Positions 43,255 through 56,089 of a stretch of DNA of 64,000 nucleotides are shown in pieces. The notes below the pieces were generated by a model. The model was not told the origin of the DNA. It searched no databases and was given only the letters and a program-made list of their open reading frames with translations. The translations under genes were made by a program, and so were the position numbers. This DNA is from Isoetes taiwanensis (taxonomy: Eukaryota > Streptophyta > Lycopodiopsida > Isoetales > Isoetaceae): assembly GCA_021234155.1 (NCBI GenBank), contig JAJEKV010000553.1, forward strand, positions 62,001 through 126,000. Direction: 5' to 3'. Numbering within the stretch: position 1 is the stretch's first letter; each line of letters opens with the position of its first letter.

Positions 43255-46076
43255 CAAATCCGCTATCGATGCATCGGGGCGGACTTACGTTGCCCACATC
43301 TCTTCATCTCATCGAGCGGCGCTATATTCATAGGCTTTTTCACTTTGGAGCTAGCGAACCTATCCGCCGTTCCTTGAGGCAATCTTTGGAAAGCTCAAAA
43401 AAATGAAGCGACAACCTTCGGATATTCATAAGAATTTCCAAGTTTACGTCAAATATTTTCAGGTATCTTCTCTTTGATTTATCACCGAGTAATTTACTTT
43501 GTTGTTTAGTTTGAGGAAGCGGCGCATGCACATGTATAACAAGAATGCTACATTTCACTAGAGAAGTGTTTTTTGGCCAAGATCTTTGTTTTGAAGTTGA
43601 AGTGGTAAAGAAGGATTTGAGGTCGATGCCATGGTATTGGACTAAAATCTATCCAAAATCTTCACTTTTAAAACGAAATAATGTAATATCTTTTAGGGAC
43701 CAAAAGGGAAATGGTTATTTTTACGCAATGGACAACGGAACAAAGGCGGTAAATGAATTGTCGCGGATTTTAGAATTTAAGAGACACGGAAACATCGACC
43801 ATTCATGCCTTTAGAAACTTTATTCGCGTGATGATGAGAGAAATTAAAGATTAGAAAAGAGGTCAAACACTTTGTTTTGTTAGGCACATGGGAAAATGGT
43901 TCATAGATCATCAAAATATGGGTCCACTTCTAATTTGAATAAGTAAAAGTATTTAGGCGTCTATAAAATAGCATAACAACTTTCTTTGTAACGACATGCA
44001 GCGGATCTTCTGCTGATTGATTCTTCATCGATTCTTAATGTGGGAATATAGAGCGATATCCCATCCCGGCTTTAAGGATGCCCATAACCAGAATCTTCAC
44101 ACAAACAAAGGATTTCAACTTAATTGCTATTGTGAGGCAAGACATAAATGCGGTTTCGTCCTTTTTCCATTTTCCTTCCACATTTAGAAAACGCATAAAA
44201 ATGCGGTTTTTTCCACTTTGGCTATTTAGGAACAAAGAAAGCAACCTTGGATCGATTGCTAGAATGCGTGATTCATTTCATTTCTATGGTCAACTATAGG
44301 CGTTGATGGCGGACATATGGAAGTGTACAAAGGCAGGGTGAATATAGTTCTTAGAAACGGTTGAAAATATCAAGAACATATCCCTGTTTTTATTTCATCA
44401 TTGCTAATTATCGCATTTTTTTTCTAATTCTTATGCTTCTTCTTGCATCTAAGAGCTTTTAGAATTTTTGCTTGGCTTTCATTGCTTTCGGGTTAATCGG
44501 CATCTGCGGGGATATGACTGATCACGGCCTCTATTGTGGCCAAAAATTCTATAATAAACTCTGTGGCTTTTCCATTAGCATTCATCAAAATAGTCCTAAA
44601 CCATGGCTCTGTTTAGTTGCAAGGCGTGGCATCTTGCAAAAATTTTATGCTTGGTGAAGCATGGCATTTTCAAAATCTGGGGAGATATTTATAGTTCCAT
44701 TTTCAATTGATAATGTCGTTTGTGTTTTTCATCCCTAGATGGTAAGATGTATAAGGCGGTAAGATGTATAAAAGAGATATGACTTCCATATACTTAGAAT
44801 TCTCTATTATTTGCGGCCGATTGAAATTCTACAGTCGGTCGTGTGAAATATAGCGTGTGAAGTAGCATGAGGGGGCGGGAAGAGATGAGGCTAATGAGTA
44901 TCTTTGGTACCGACCATCTTTGTAAAAGCTTTGATAAATCTCAAGAAGAGGAAAAGGTGTGCATGTTACTTTATTGTTAATTTCTTAAATAAAATCTAAT
45001 ACAAATGGTCCTTTTTCCCGATTTTAAAATTTCTGAGATCCGCACATCATATCGAGACACTTCAATGATTGTGGTCCAATGTGTGCGATTAGGATTTCTA
45101 TTGATGCGGAATATGGATGTATTAAAGAGCATGATAAATTTTGAGCGAATATTCTTGAAGTTTTGAGTACTAATGCATTATTTGCAAGGGTATTTGGTGC
45201 GCACCTCACAGTGCTCCGGATGGGTATAACTTTTGTCCATTTTAGAAACACTTGGCATGCATTTGTTGGCCACGAATGACACAACATTTTGCTTATTTGG
45301 ATTCTTATATATTCTCATTTGTAATTTAATAAACATTATAGCATTATGCCTCATAAAATACTTGCAATTTGTAGAAACATTGAATATCTTTGTTTAATCT
45401 GAAATACATTTGTTTCGGTTGATATTGAATCGGCCACTAGGAGGGTATCCCTGTTTAATGGATGCATTGAAGCGGCCAAATTTTGCCTTGGCGGTTACAT
45501 TGGTGGGATTATAACATTTCGGCAAAGAAATCCCACCAAGAACAACTACCGCTAATCAATAGCGTATAAGCATACTTGCCGATGTGGCCTATATTAGTGG
45601 CCTATATTATAATGTACGTCATGTCACACTTTGATTAGTCCACCTGCCATTCCATTTTGGTCACCCGGCTTAGAGTAGGATGGTGTTAGTAGCAAGATAT
45701 ATTAGAGAATGAACATCAAAGCAACTAAGAATGAACATGAAGAGAATGCATGTGAGGGTAGAATAGCTATATGGGACCCGACTTTTGAACCTGAGAGAAA
45801 AATATTAAACTACACTATTCATTTTGACTTTCATACACCGATATGTGCTCTACCTATTTTGTCATATTTAATTATTTGGACCTTATGTATGCAATAAAAA
45901 TATATCGGATTCCATGGTCAATCATAACTTCAAGACACTAAATAGTTACACGTATATAGAAAAAGTTCTACAATTTGATATGAATATATTGTTTTGGTAA
46001 AGTGGTTGTGCGTGATCTTGAATGTAGTTAGTATATGACACATGAATATTCTATGTTCCATACATGCTTTAAAGGA
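43255..46076. other. Unassigned, possible exons
   Basis: The plus-strand frame at 43545-43814 includes SMPWYWTKIYPKSSLLK and NGYFYAMDNGTKAVNELSR. A frame at 44078-44299 includes KDFNLIAIVRQDINAV. Both look protein-like but belong to no family I recognise. The remainder shows no structure. Confidence 0.35.
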
Positions 46077-46215
46077 AACCATTTAGATCGCACATTTATA
46101 GCTCGAGAATCGGTTCGGATAACCATCTAGATCGCACATATATAACTCATGAAGAATCGGTTCGGATAACCATTTAGATCGCACATATAACTCATGAAGA
46201 ATTAGGTTCACATAA
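46077..46215. repeat. Three tandem ~46 bp repeats
   Basis: AACCATTTAGATCGCACAT ... GAATCGGTTCGGAT repeats three times, the last copy diverging into GAATTAGGTTCACAT. Confidence 0.95.
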
Positions 46216-49076
46216 TTGCCTAACTCATTGCTTAACTTTGGCTCTTGATCAAGGAATATACTAGGTGATATTCTCTCTCTAAGAACTAAAACCTTTGAAT
46301 ACAATCAAGGCATAAAACATTGTTGGAATTAAGCGGTTAATATTTAGCCCTCGTGTCTAAGCGCACTTATGACATTGACATAAAATGCCACTCATACGGT
46401 GGTACCCAAGCAATGCAACAATAATTCCGTCAAACAGTGATGTCGCAGGTTTTGAGATAATCCAGGCTGCTCCAAAACAAGATGTTTGGTCAGTCCTAAC
46501 AAAAGAAACGATCGAAGGTGGGCAATTTGCTATAGTTAGTAAAGCACAAAGGTTTTGAGAGCCCTTCGCACAACTTAAACTTGGAGTCTTGAGTTATGTG
46601 ACAACCAATGATAATTTCTCTATGGATTTGATTAATTATATTAGATTTATGAAAAAGAGTGCGAGATGAACAAGTGCAGTTCCACGGCCAAAACTTGGGC
46701 GGGCACCATTACTATAAGCATATATTTTTGTATCGTAAACAAGGCACCAAGAACCTTACTCTGCCCTAAGTTGTTGTAGTTGCTTGGAGATAATATGGCC
46801 TTTGGCAACAAAATGAGAAAGGTATTATCTGCGATACCATCGACAAGGAGGATTGTTGCATTACTGGCGGCGGGTAGAATAGCCACATGGGAGTATTGTT
46901 TGTGTTACTTTCGAGGTTTAAACAAAAAAATGAGATGAAGTAAAGTCACAAACTATAAACACACTCCTTATATTAGAAACCAAAAGCCACAATCCTTATA
47001 TTAGAAAACCTAAAGCCCACAGAAGGTGAAACACTTTTCTAGTGACAAAAATGAAGATGTAGATGTATCAAGCGAAAGTTAGTTGAGAGAAGATTCATCA
47101 TGCACCCAAAGCTTGGAACACCGTAGTGTTTCTTCACATGAGGATGATGGTATGAATGATGAAGCAAGTTTTCCTTCCAATTACGTTTGTTTTAAATCCT
47201 TGCCAAACCAGCGGCATAGAAAAAGGTACTACTTGAGTTCACGTAAGTTATATTCAAGTTTAGTTTTTTGCATATTTGAGTCAATGTCCTATTATCTTGG
47301 CGATGATTTGTACTGATGATTTAACCAAACAAATCGGGGAACATAAAATGATTATGATATGCGTGTGCTTCTTCCCATCATATGGAGATATCTAAACATC
47401 GAGATAAAATGATTATGAATGCGTGTGCTTCTTCCATCATGGGGATTTGTCATTTTAGTTAACAAGCTTAGCGACTTAATTACTTGAGAATCAATGATCA
47501 TATAGCTTATCTCTGGGTCCCATGACCTTATCTTTCATACCATTTAGCAAATGAGCCGCGATACGGGATAGCACCTCTCTTGCTTTTTCAAAATTTTGTC
47601 ATGCGACATTTGTTAGATGAAAATGCACTCTAATTGATTTGATTGGATTAGTTGCCTCACCGGACATGTGCCTTTACCATATCAATGCATGTTGTGAGGC
47701 CACGAGGTTTAACCGCGGCAAAGCATACATAAACTTGTTCTTGCTTGACACTAATGGAACTTTGTGATGCAACTATAGTGTAAATCATCTTGTTAAATTT
47801 GTACTGTTATTATCGATAAAATGTGATGGGGTGCGAGGAAGCGAGGAAATCATGCATTGAATATGTGCAATGAGCACTATAAACACAGGTCGACTTTCCA
47901 TGGTAGAGGCTATCATCTTTGGTATGGAGACATGGAATAGAAAGGATAATATTTCTAACAATTTTTTGACCATGAATGACTTCGTGGGCACAAGATAATG
48001 ATGGTGCAACAAATTGACCAAAAATCTATCTTGGTCCATAGTCGAAGATACATATCGATATGGGGAGAAAAAAACATCTCGTGTGAGCGTCCTTTAGGGG
48101 GCGGAGGGTGGTGATGAAGCTATGCAATCATGCCAAAATGTGCGGTTCGCATCGATGGCACTTGCCTTCAATTCTTTGCAACTTTCAATTTGAATGGCGT
48201 GACATTGGTAGCGAAGGGCTTCCGGCAATTTAATGCAAAACCAACAACGACGAAGCAATCCATCTAATTGCATAGTTTGACAAAAGTGTTCCGTTCATGG
48301 CATTGGGATGTTATCTTGCTATATGGATAGGAGGGGAATTTGATAATTGGATGTGCTTTGTCGGCGTTGCACGGCATAAATACAATTTTACTCTAGGAGT
48401 TATAGACATATGTACAATACCTTATTAAAATTGACCGAGGGGAGGAATTGAGGGATTAGTGGCGTAGGGGATATTTTGCGATGTTTGCCTATACAGGCTC
48501 TTTGTGTGTCTATCTAGGAGGCTCTTGTGTGTCTATCCTAGGCAATAAGATTGTGTTAATACCATCCATATGAAGACAAAATGTACGCATAAGGAGTTAT
48601 GTATGTGATATTTAGTAATGCAACCATCACAAGTGCTTATCGTGCAAAACAATTAGAAGTCATGGTATCAATGCACACTTCAAGACTCTAGGTGCCGCCA
48701 AAAATCTAGCGGGCAAAGTCAATTGGCATTTTTTAGACTATTTAGTATGTGAACATTAAGGGTGTTGTGAGTGGGAGAGGTTGAAAGTTCATAATAATGC
48801 TTCTATGTCAAGAAAGGGGTCAATTGTTGTCTATACTTCAAAAGTAGCTATAAGAAAGACTTTTTTTTTTTTTGGTTTCTGCTAGGCCTTTGTACTTGCA
48901 TTGAATAGCATGTTTTGCATTGTCAATGCTAAATCTAGCTTTTTTTGCATGTTAAATGCGTAATTGCCTTTGTGCATTAGAACATCGTAGAAAAGCATTG
49001 AATATTGCACTTATACAAGTTTTTTCTTTTAAGTGTGCAATGTAAATCCACCAATAGTCTTTATTAGTTTGTGAAC
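46216..49076. other. Unassigned; one short duplication
   Basis: A ~58 bp direct duplication (ATAAAATGATTATGA ... TGCGTGTGCTTCTTCC) lies at 47340-47445. An acidic/basic plus-strand frame at 47083-47316 (SVSSHEDDGMNDEASFPSN) and a stretch near 48290-48425 (AIWIGGEFDNWMCFVGVARH) look coding-like without identifiable domains. Poly(T) occurs at 48860. Confidence 0.35.
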
Positions 49077-49271
49077 TTATGCTTGACGAATAGCCCAGCA
49101 ACGCTGGGCACTTTTTCTAGTAATATATAATCCCAGACCAGCACCAGGGACCTGACTAGTTTTAATCAAGTACTGCCTACCCCAATATGTAAATGGCTCC
49201 CCATAAATAATTGGCTTACCTCTAGGCCATATACCGAATTTTTTACGATCATGCGTAAAAGGCTTTAGCAA
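49077..49271 (-). pseudogene. SET-domain N-terminal fragment
   Basis: The 64-codon frame reads KPIIYGEPFTYWGRQYLIK, then VPGAGLGLYITRK before a stop. The VPGAGLGLYI block matches the opening beta-strand of SET domains (IPGAGLGLFA), preceded by a short lead-in typical of plant SET proteins. The rest of the domain is missing downstream. With the C-terminal half at 39.5 kb, two complementary pieces of the family are present 9.5 kb apart, in what is now the wrong order for one gene. Confidence 0.5.
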
Positions 49272-50070
49272 ATGGACTAGTTCGTGGAATGCTATTTTCT
49301 TCCACGAGGATCTAGTACATTCAATTGTGGTGAAGCGTTGTTATTTCCTAGAATCATAGCTCGACGGCCGCCATACGTAGGGAGTTCTATCCGTAATGGG
49401 ATACTCTTTGCGAAGTTGATGGCTTCTTTTTTTCGGGGTTCTCTATGAAAGCATTTATGGTGTCAATATCATGCGCTTCCAAGGACAACATGGCCCCAAA
49501 ATCTACATATTGCCGAGCTCACTTCATTCTTAGTTTCTTCCTAAGAAAATGCAAGTAAAATAAGTTGAGATGTCGATTCAAATGCGTGAGAGTAGTTGGC
49601 GTACCTCGTTGGAATATCCAGGCATGTGCATCACGAGGCGATGGATTTATCGACCATTCACGCGGTATTTATCAACGTGATCGATGATAGTCTTTCTCAT
49701 CCGTTTTATTTGTCCTTTGCACATCAGCGCAATTGCAATAAAGCAGCTACATCAAGTCTGTTGAAAAAAGTTTATTAGGATACAAAGTTGGCAATCATTG
49801 AAAACATGTTTCTAGTACATCGTCGTGGCATTCATTTAGGTGCATGCCACTAAAAAGCTGCGGGGAAGACTTCGGACCTGGGTCTAAAGTGGACTATTTG
49901 TGGCAATTGTTGGAGTAACATCTTTCGGGCCGATCGCCATTAACAATCTTAGCGGCTTTTGTTGCATTTTACGTTCATGAATTTTGGCGTTTGTCCATGT
50001 TGTTTACTACAAGCAAAAAATGTTAATAAAACTAATTTAATGTATTAATGTGACTTTAGATCTAATTTGA
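49272..50070. other. No gene seen
   Basis: Short frames only, with no recognisable motif or repeat. Confidence 0.45.
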
Positions 50071-50071
50071 T

Positions 50072-50465
50072 TGAGGGCCCCTGAACTTCGATACATCTAG
50101 TCCTCTCCATTAGGGATGGAGCCGACCCAGTACCTTGATCACGCAACCCTAAACCCATATTGTAATGTTTAGCAACCACTAATTGTGGGGCCTGAACCCG
50201 ATACACCTAGTCCTCTCCATTGAGATGGAGCCGATTACCTTGATCATGCTACCCTTCATACAATTTGTAATATTTATAGACAATATGATTGAGGTAGGCG
50301 AACGATACTGCGTAGTCCTCTCCATTAGGGATGGGCCCGAGCCCGATACCTTGATCAAGTTACCCACTTTTTTTAAAATTTATAGACAACATGATTGAGG
50401 TAGGCGAACAGATACTATAGTCCTCCATTCGGGATGGGTGGCCGATATCTGGATCAACCCCACAG
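50072..50465. repeat. Four tandem ~110 bp repeats
   Basis: Units share TAGTCCTCTCCATTAGGGAT, then CCGATACCTTGATCA and AATTTRTAGACAAYATGA with GAGGTAGGCGAAC. Starts are at about 50072, 50182, 50290 and 50398, the last unit shortened. Short frames within it are repeat artefacts. Confidence 0.93.
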
Positions 50466-50663
50466 CACACTTTTTTGTAAAACATTTTTAAAGAACTTTT
50501 TGCTTTAATCAATATCTATGAGATTAATGGTAAGAACATGATAAACTTAGTGTTAATAAGATCTTACCTTATGAAGAGAAAAAAGCCCGCGGTAAAGAAC
50601 TCTCGAGGGTTGACTACAACAACAATGAAATGAAGATAAATACCCTCTCGGGTTCCTTAAAAA

Positions 50664-51075
50664 CATGTCGATCATCGGCGTTCAACCTGCAATAGGCATG
50701 CCCGCGGCGACCCACGTCGGCCTCGGCCCGGACCGCGCATTCCGCGTCATCTCGACACAACATCGATCATCGGCGTTCCATACGCGCCTGACCACTTGGC
50801 TTTGGGGACCCGCGTAGGCATCGGCCGGGCCACGCATGCCATGTCATCATCGACTGCGTCGATGATCGGCGTTTCCATACCAGCGCCGCGACCACCGGCC
50901 CGTCGAAGGCGACCAGGTAGGCATGCCACGAGGCCAAAGGCGACAGCGTCACTCCAAGCGGCGTCGATGATCGGCGTTCAATGGTCGCCGGTCGGCGTTT
51001 GGTAGTCAGCGTAGGCGATCGGCGTTGGCCGTCGATTGTCGACTGTTTGGGTCGATAATCGGCGGACAAATGTCG
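50664..51075. repeat. GC-rich, CpG-dense ~100 bp tandem repeats
   Basis: Four units begin with CGATSATCGGCGTT (about 50670, 50764, 50860, 50965), with shorter echoes at 51018 and 51053. They share downstream GACCAC, GTAGGCATG and GCCACGC blocks. The segment is dense in CpG and far richer in G+C than the AT-rich flanks. The 130-codon frame across it (Arg/Ser/Thr-rich) is probably repeat translation. Confidence 0.9.
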
Positions 51076-51256
51076 ATTATCTCGTTGATCCCTTGTAGTG
51101 ATTTGCTTAGAAAATTGTTTTTCCAAAGGCGGTTTTGGTTGTTCATATTCAATAAGCAAGCTTGCATCGGGTGCATTACCAAATTGTTTTCCTCACTTTG
51201 AGAGTACATTTGGTCTAATAGTGCATGCATCAAGACATGAAAGAGGTATTGCATGG

Positions 51257-51340
51257 TGTATTTGGTAATCTTTCATTGGCAAGAGGTTTAAATTTGTTGC
51301 AAGTTGTATTTGTTAATCTTTCATTGGTAAGAAGTTTAGG
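51257..51340. repeat. ~46 bp tandem duplication
   Basis: TTGTATTTGKTAATCTTTCATTGG and the following AAGARGTTTA occur twice. Confidence 0.85.
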
Positions 51341-53172
51341 CTTATCCCTACTCAACAACGCTATAAATTGTACTCTCTCTATAGCTTATGGGGTCTTTTT
51401 TATTGGTGGTGTACAATAAAGCGGATCGAGGACATAGAGTCTTTGGTTTGCCCTTCAAGCTACCCTTCATTGCCCTTCCCTTGCCCTTCATTGCCCTTCA
51501 AAAAATACTGGGATGTTCTTTAGTTATGTATAACATAATGAGCATATTGGTAATGTGAAGCCCTAATCACACATGTTACCTATGAAGGTCTTGATTTAGT
51601 GCTTGAATTTAGTTTTTTGTACACCACTAGCAAAAAAACACCCATGATGGCATTTAGCTCCCAAGATCTCCCTCGAACAAGCCTTGCATAACAATCAGAT
51701 AATCTAATTCTATGTTTGGCGTGGAGGTTCCTCTTGAATGGAAAAAAAGGATTGGGCTATAAGAACCTTTCAACTTTAGCTCATAAAGGTTCCAATTGTA
51801 CTAAAGACATTAGTAGAATATGTTGATAGTCTTATTGGCACTTTCGTTATGCGAGTTGACTATAATATCGACTAAGAAGCAAAAATAGAATTTTAATTTG
51901 CACAACTTTATATTAGCACCCAAAGATTTAAGTTGTTTTTAAAGCTAATTGACACATATGAATTCATCTCTGCTTGGCGCATGTACCACAATTATCAATG
52001 TAACTGCCCAATTTTTTAATGTCAATACTCAACATTCTTGATTTCAAAGCGAAAAATGGCAAACCATATTTATTGTATAACATCTACCAATAAAATAACA
52101 CATTGTTTTGATGAAATTATTGGTACAAATATGCATATTTTCCAAGGGGCCCATGGCAATATCTTTAAGTTGCCAACCTAAAACATTAGCCCCTTCAACA
52201 TTTGAATAAAAATAGAATTCTAGTTTCGCATAATATGCATGCTCATATCAAAAGTTCGACCGAGGCTAAAAGGTTAACCTAGGTGAAATCAATTGGGCGT
52301 CAAAGCCATCAAATTGGACCTTTGGACCCGGTTTTATTCCATGAATCTTAAAAATCAATCTCGACCTTTGTTACGTTTGATGATTCTCCAAATTTTGTGT
52401 GGCAATTTCCAAATTTGGCCACGATAATAGCCAAATCGGACCAGCTTTACCTTGCTCGCTGCCTCAAGCATGGACAAATCATTTTGGTGTCTCAAACACT
52501 GCACAAGGATTTACAGCTCGGGGAAATTTTGTAACAGGAGGGTTCTTTTTTTGGGAAACAATGTCAATCGTCTAGTTCAAGCGGTCAATCTGACCATCTA
52601 ATTGAACTTTTCAACCACTTAATTATTGCCATGATCCTAGTTGCCTAAATTATGGGCATCACATTTTCAATGCTTCAATTTTTGTCAATTCAAATGTTGA
52701 TGTTAGTGGAACCACTATTAATTTTTGGGCCATGTAATGCTTACCCAACCCACATTATTTGGCCTCCCAATGTTTTTTGTGACTCAAAATGTATGGCTGG
52801 TCTATTATTATCGCAATGCAAGCCCTCCCCAACTATTTAGAAAATTTTAGACAAATTGCATCAATAGTCCCAATAATGCAATCCTCCGTCCCACAAAGAG
52901 TACAGAAACATGCTAAAGCTTGAAACACAACTATCACATATGCAAAACCAATGCAACAAAGGAAAAGCCTATCTGCGATGACACTTTAAATGCGAAAACG
53001 AACAATTGTTTCCTAGGTAAACGATTTGTGGGCGATCTTCTTTGGAATTTTGAAAAATCTAGGAAGCCTTCATGGAATCTAAGGAAATTTACAAGAACTT
53101 GCACCGTAGAAACATGCTAAAATTGGAATTTACACCGTAGGAACATAATCCGTAGGACGTGCTAAATTTCTT
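51341..53172. other. No gene seen
   Basis: AT-rich sequence with short frames only. A small repeat (RCACCGTAGRAACAT) lies near 53100-53145. Confidence 0.45.
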
Positions 53173-53210
53173 GTATATATATATATATATATATATCTGT
53201 TATATATATA
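53173..53210. repeat. (TA)n microsatellite
   Basis: An interrupted run of TA dinucleotides. Confidence 0.95.
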
Positions 53211-53219
53211 AAATTATTA

Positions 53220-53520
53220 AAATTTGCCCCCCTTCTTCATAGAGATTTGGGTGGTATGCCGGTGTGGCAGATCGGATCACGAGATCGGCGGTCCGGGATG
53301 GTGCCACCTCAATCGGGCCAAAGCACCCCCTTCTTCATAGAGATTGATGCGTCGTCCAATGTCTTTGGATGAATGGCCGGATCTTCGCCCACGTGTATTG
53401 TGTGCAATCAATGCTACGTGATGAGGTGGCAGCAATATTTAATGCTCTATTAATGTCACATGATGAGGTGGCAGCAATATTTAATGAGCCAATAATGACG
53501 TGGCAATTTTGTTTTAATCA
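53220..53520. repeat. Two short direct duplications
   Basis: CCCCCTTCTTCATAGAGATT occurs at about 53227 and 53326. GATGAGGTGGCAGCAATATT occurs at about 53420 and 53462. Confidence 0.9.
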
Positions 53521-53539
53521 AAAACTAAATTCAATCTTA

Positions 53540-56089
53540 ACCTAAATATCATTATACGGGAAGGAACTTCGCGAGAGACACAAAACCGGCCATAGATAGG
53601 CTTGTCATTCATCCGGCCGGCGGTATACAATGTGTGGAAAACTAGGGAGAGAGAGGGATAGCCGACCATAGGAACAATATCGGACTACCCCTAAAAAAAA
53701 TGTGCCAAGGCAAAATAAAAGGGTAATGGCGACAACTTCTCGCCGGGATAAAAAAACCCCGCCCTTTCCGGGTTTTGAGGAAAACCTAATGAGAAATGGT
53801 CGCCAACAACCTTGAAATGTTGCTGGAGAAGCGATGGCGAAGCATAAAATAGAGCACGACCCGGAAAAGCGAGTTGATGGTGAGCGCAAAATGAAACCAC
53901 GACCCGGCAAAAGCGGCAAAAGCCTCCCCACATGTATCCATGGAGAACCAAAGGAGAGGGTGATGGCGGCGAGAAATAGAGTAAGACCCCAAAGCGGCGA
54001 GAAAATGGCGGAATCGCCAAGCAATACCAACAAAACTCCCAAAAGAACACGTAAATGGTGGAGAAAATAAATAAGAAAATTTTGCCAAGAAGGTCCAGAA
54101 AATGAAAGCAGAGGAAAAAAAGAACATAACGAGAAAAAGATAGCATCACCGGTGGTGAGAACCATTATGTAAAATATGCATCACCCTCGAGGTGGAAATA
54201 AGCGACATAAAAGCATCACCCGGTTGTGAGAACCATTATGTAAAAATATACCACACCCTCGAGGTGGAAATAAACAAATATCCTGGCGGTGGAGAACAAC
54301 TCATGAGGAGGGCGATGGAACAAAATATAAGAATAGCAACACTCACGGTGGGGAGGGGAACAACAAAGAGGCATGAACAACAAAAAATACAAATGAAAAA
54401 AGGCATGCACCGCGGAGAAGAAGCGGGGGCGGGGAAGGGAGGGAAGCCTCACGAGGAGGATAAGAAAGAACGCCGTGAGAAGAAGACCGTTATAACTGAA
54501 AATAAAATGGCCTAATATAAGAAAGTTGTCCCTTTCCGGATCACGTCGACCATGGCTCGGATGATGGGATTAAGGAAGGAACTTCGAGAGACACAAAACC
54601 GCCGGACTACCAAGGACTTCTCAACTATAAAGCCTAGATGTGAAAACCTCCAAATTAAGCCGGAGAAGTAAGAAAACACTCCACTACCCCGGCGGTCGGA
54701 CGGGGCGCGAGAAAAAAGAGAGGAACGAAAAAGAGGGCCATACCTGGACGGAGTAACAGGAGATGAAAGGAACGGTAGGAAATTAGGCGTTGAAGGATGG
54801 TGGCGGGGCATGCTGAATGAAGGCAAGCGGGCGGGGAAGAAAGGAAACCGGGATCCTAAGAGTCCGGTTCAAAGCGAGAAAAGAAACTACACACATTGGC
54901 AGATTTAAACCAGCGGTAGCGGAAGCGGTGCGTGGGGAGAAAAGCGGAAGAAGAAGAGCGGAAGCAACAGGATGCGGACGATATCAGCTCAATGACCTGA
55001 AAAAGGAAAGGATATTAGAGAAAACAATGAAAAGAAAAACCACGCCGCCCCAATGGCGAATCTAAGGAAGTGCCCATTTGGGCTTGATAGCGGCAACAAG
55101 AATGACGAAAAAAAGGAAGCACATTAGGAGAACAAAAACAGCGAAAAGGAAGGGACACCGCTACGATGGCGAATGAAGGAAGTGGCCCGGCATGCCAACG
55201 GGAAGCGGCAACAAGGCGAGGACAAAAACAAAACCCGTTAATACGTACAATGCATATATGATATGGATGCAAATCCGCGGGACCGATGTCCGTGGATGGA
55301 TGTCTTATTTGAATCATCTGACTTTACGGACCAGCTTCGTGAATGTGGCTCACGGTGAAGTCCGTGAATGTGGCTATGAGTCCTTCGAACACATGGCCAG
55401 AACTAATAACAAATGGCGAGATAAAAAGGCAAAAGGAGGAAAAATCTTACATTATAGGAATGTAAAAATGCATAGACATAAAGAAGACAAAGTGCAACTT
55501 GGAGCATATGTTGTCAACAAAGAAGTCTAAAGCGAAGAAGGTTCATAAGGATGTAAAAAGGGGGGAACAAGATGAGGAGAATGAAAATGCTAAAGATGTC
55601 AGGTGCAAGGTAGCATAGGAGAAATGTGTGGTCTTTGTCGAGAAGACAAATACCTATGCATAAATCCATGAAAAAAAGGCCCCAATAGGAAAACATCTTT
55701 ACTTGACAAGCGAGGGCCGAGATTGATAAAGAGAATGTAGACATACTAATGTCTTGCGCATAAACTAGAAGCCACTTGTATCAGTGTCGAGTCGGACCTG
55801 AGAAACTACTGTCATGAGGGTGAGGAGCGAAGGAGCACCACGGCCAGCCGAGAAGAGCGGGAACAAAGGCCCCATGGCGGTTAAAAGAACAAAAGGCATA
55901 ATGGTGAAGCGGCAAAGGCATTGCAAGGCGACAAGCACTCAAAATGGCGTGGCGATTAGAAATGATAAAAATCAACAATTCATGAAAAAAAAGGATAGCA
56001 TCACCGGGGTTGGAAAAAAAGCATCACCCGTGGGGTGGAAGAAAAAACATGATAAACAAAATTGGCGTGCAAAAATAGCTAAATAGCAA
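53540..56089. repeat. A/G-rich region of duplicated modules
   Basis: The plus strand is purine-rich. GGAAGGAACTTCG followed by GAGAGACACAAAACC occurs near 53562 and 54568. GAGAACCATTATGTAAAA with CCTCGAGGTGGAAATAA occurs twice at 54155-54270. AGCATCACC-GGTTG modules recur near 56000. Long minus-strand Phe/Leu/Ser-rich frames reflect the purine bias. No domain was recognised. Confidence 0.6.
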
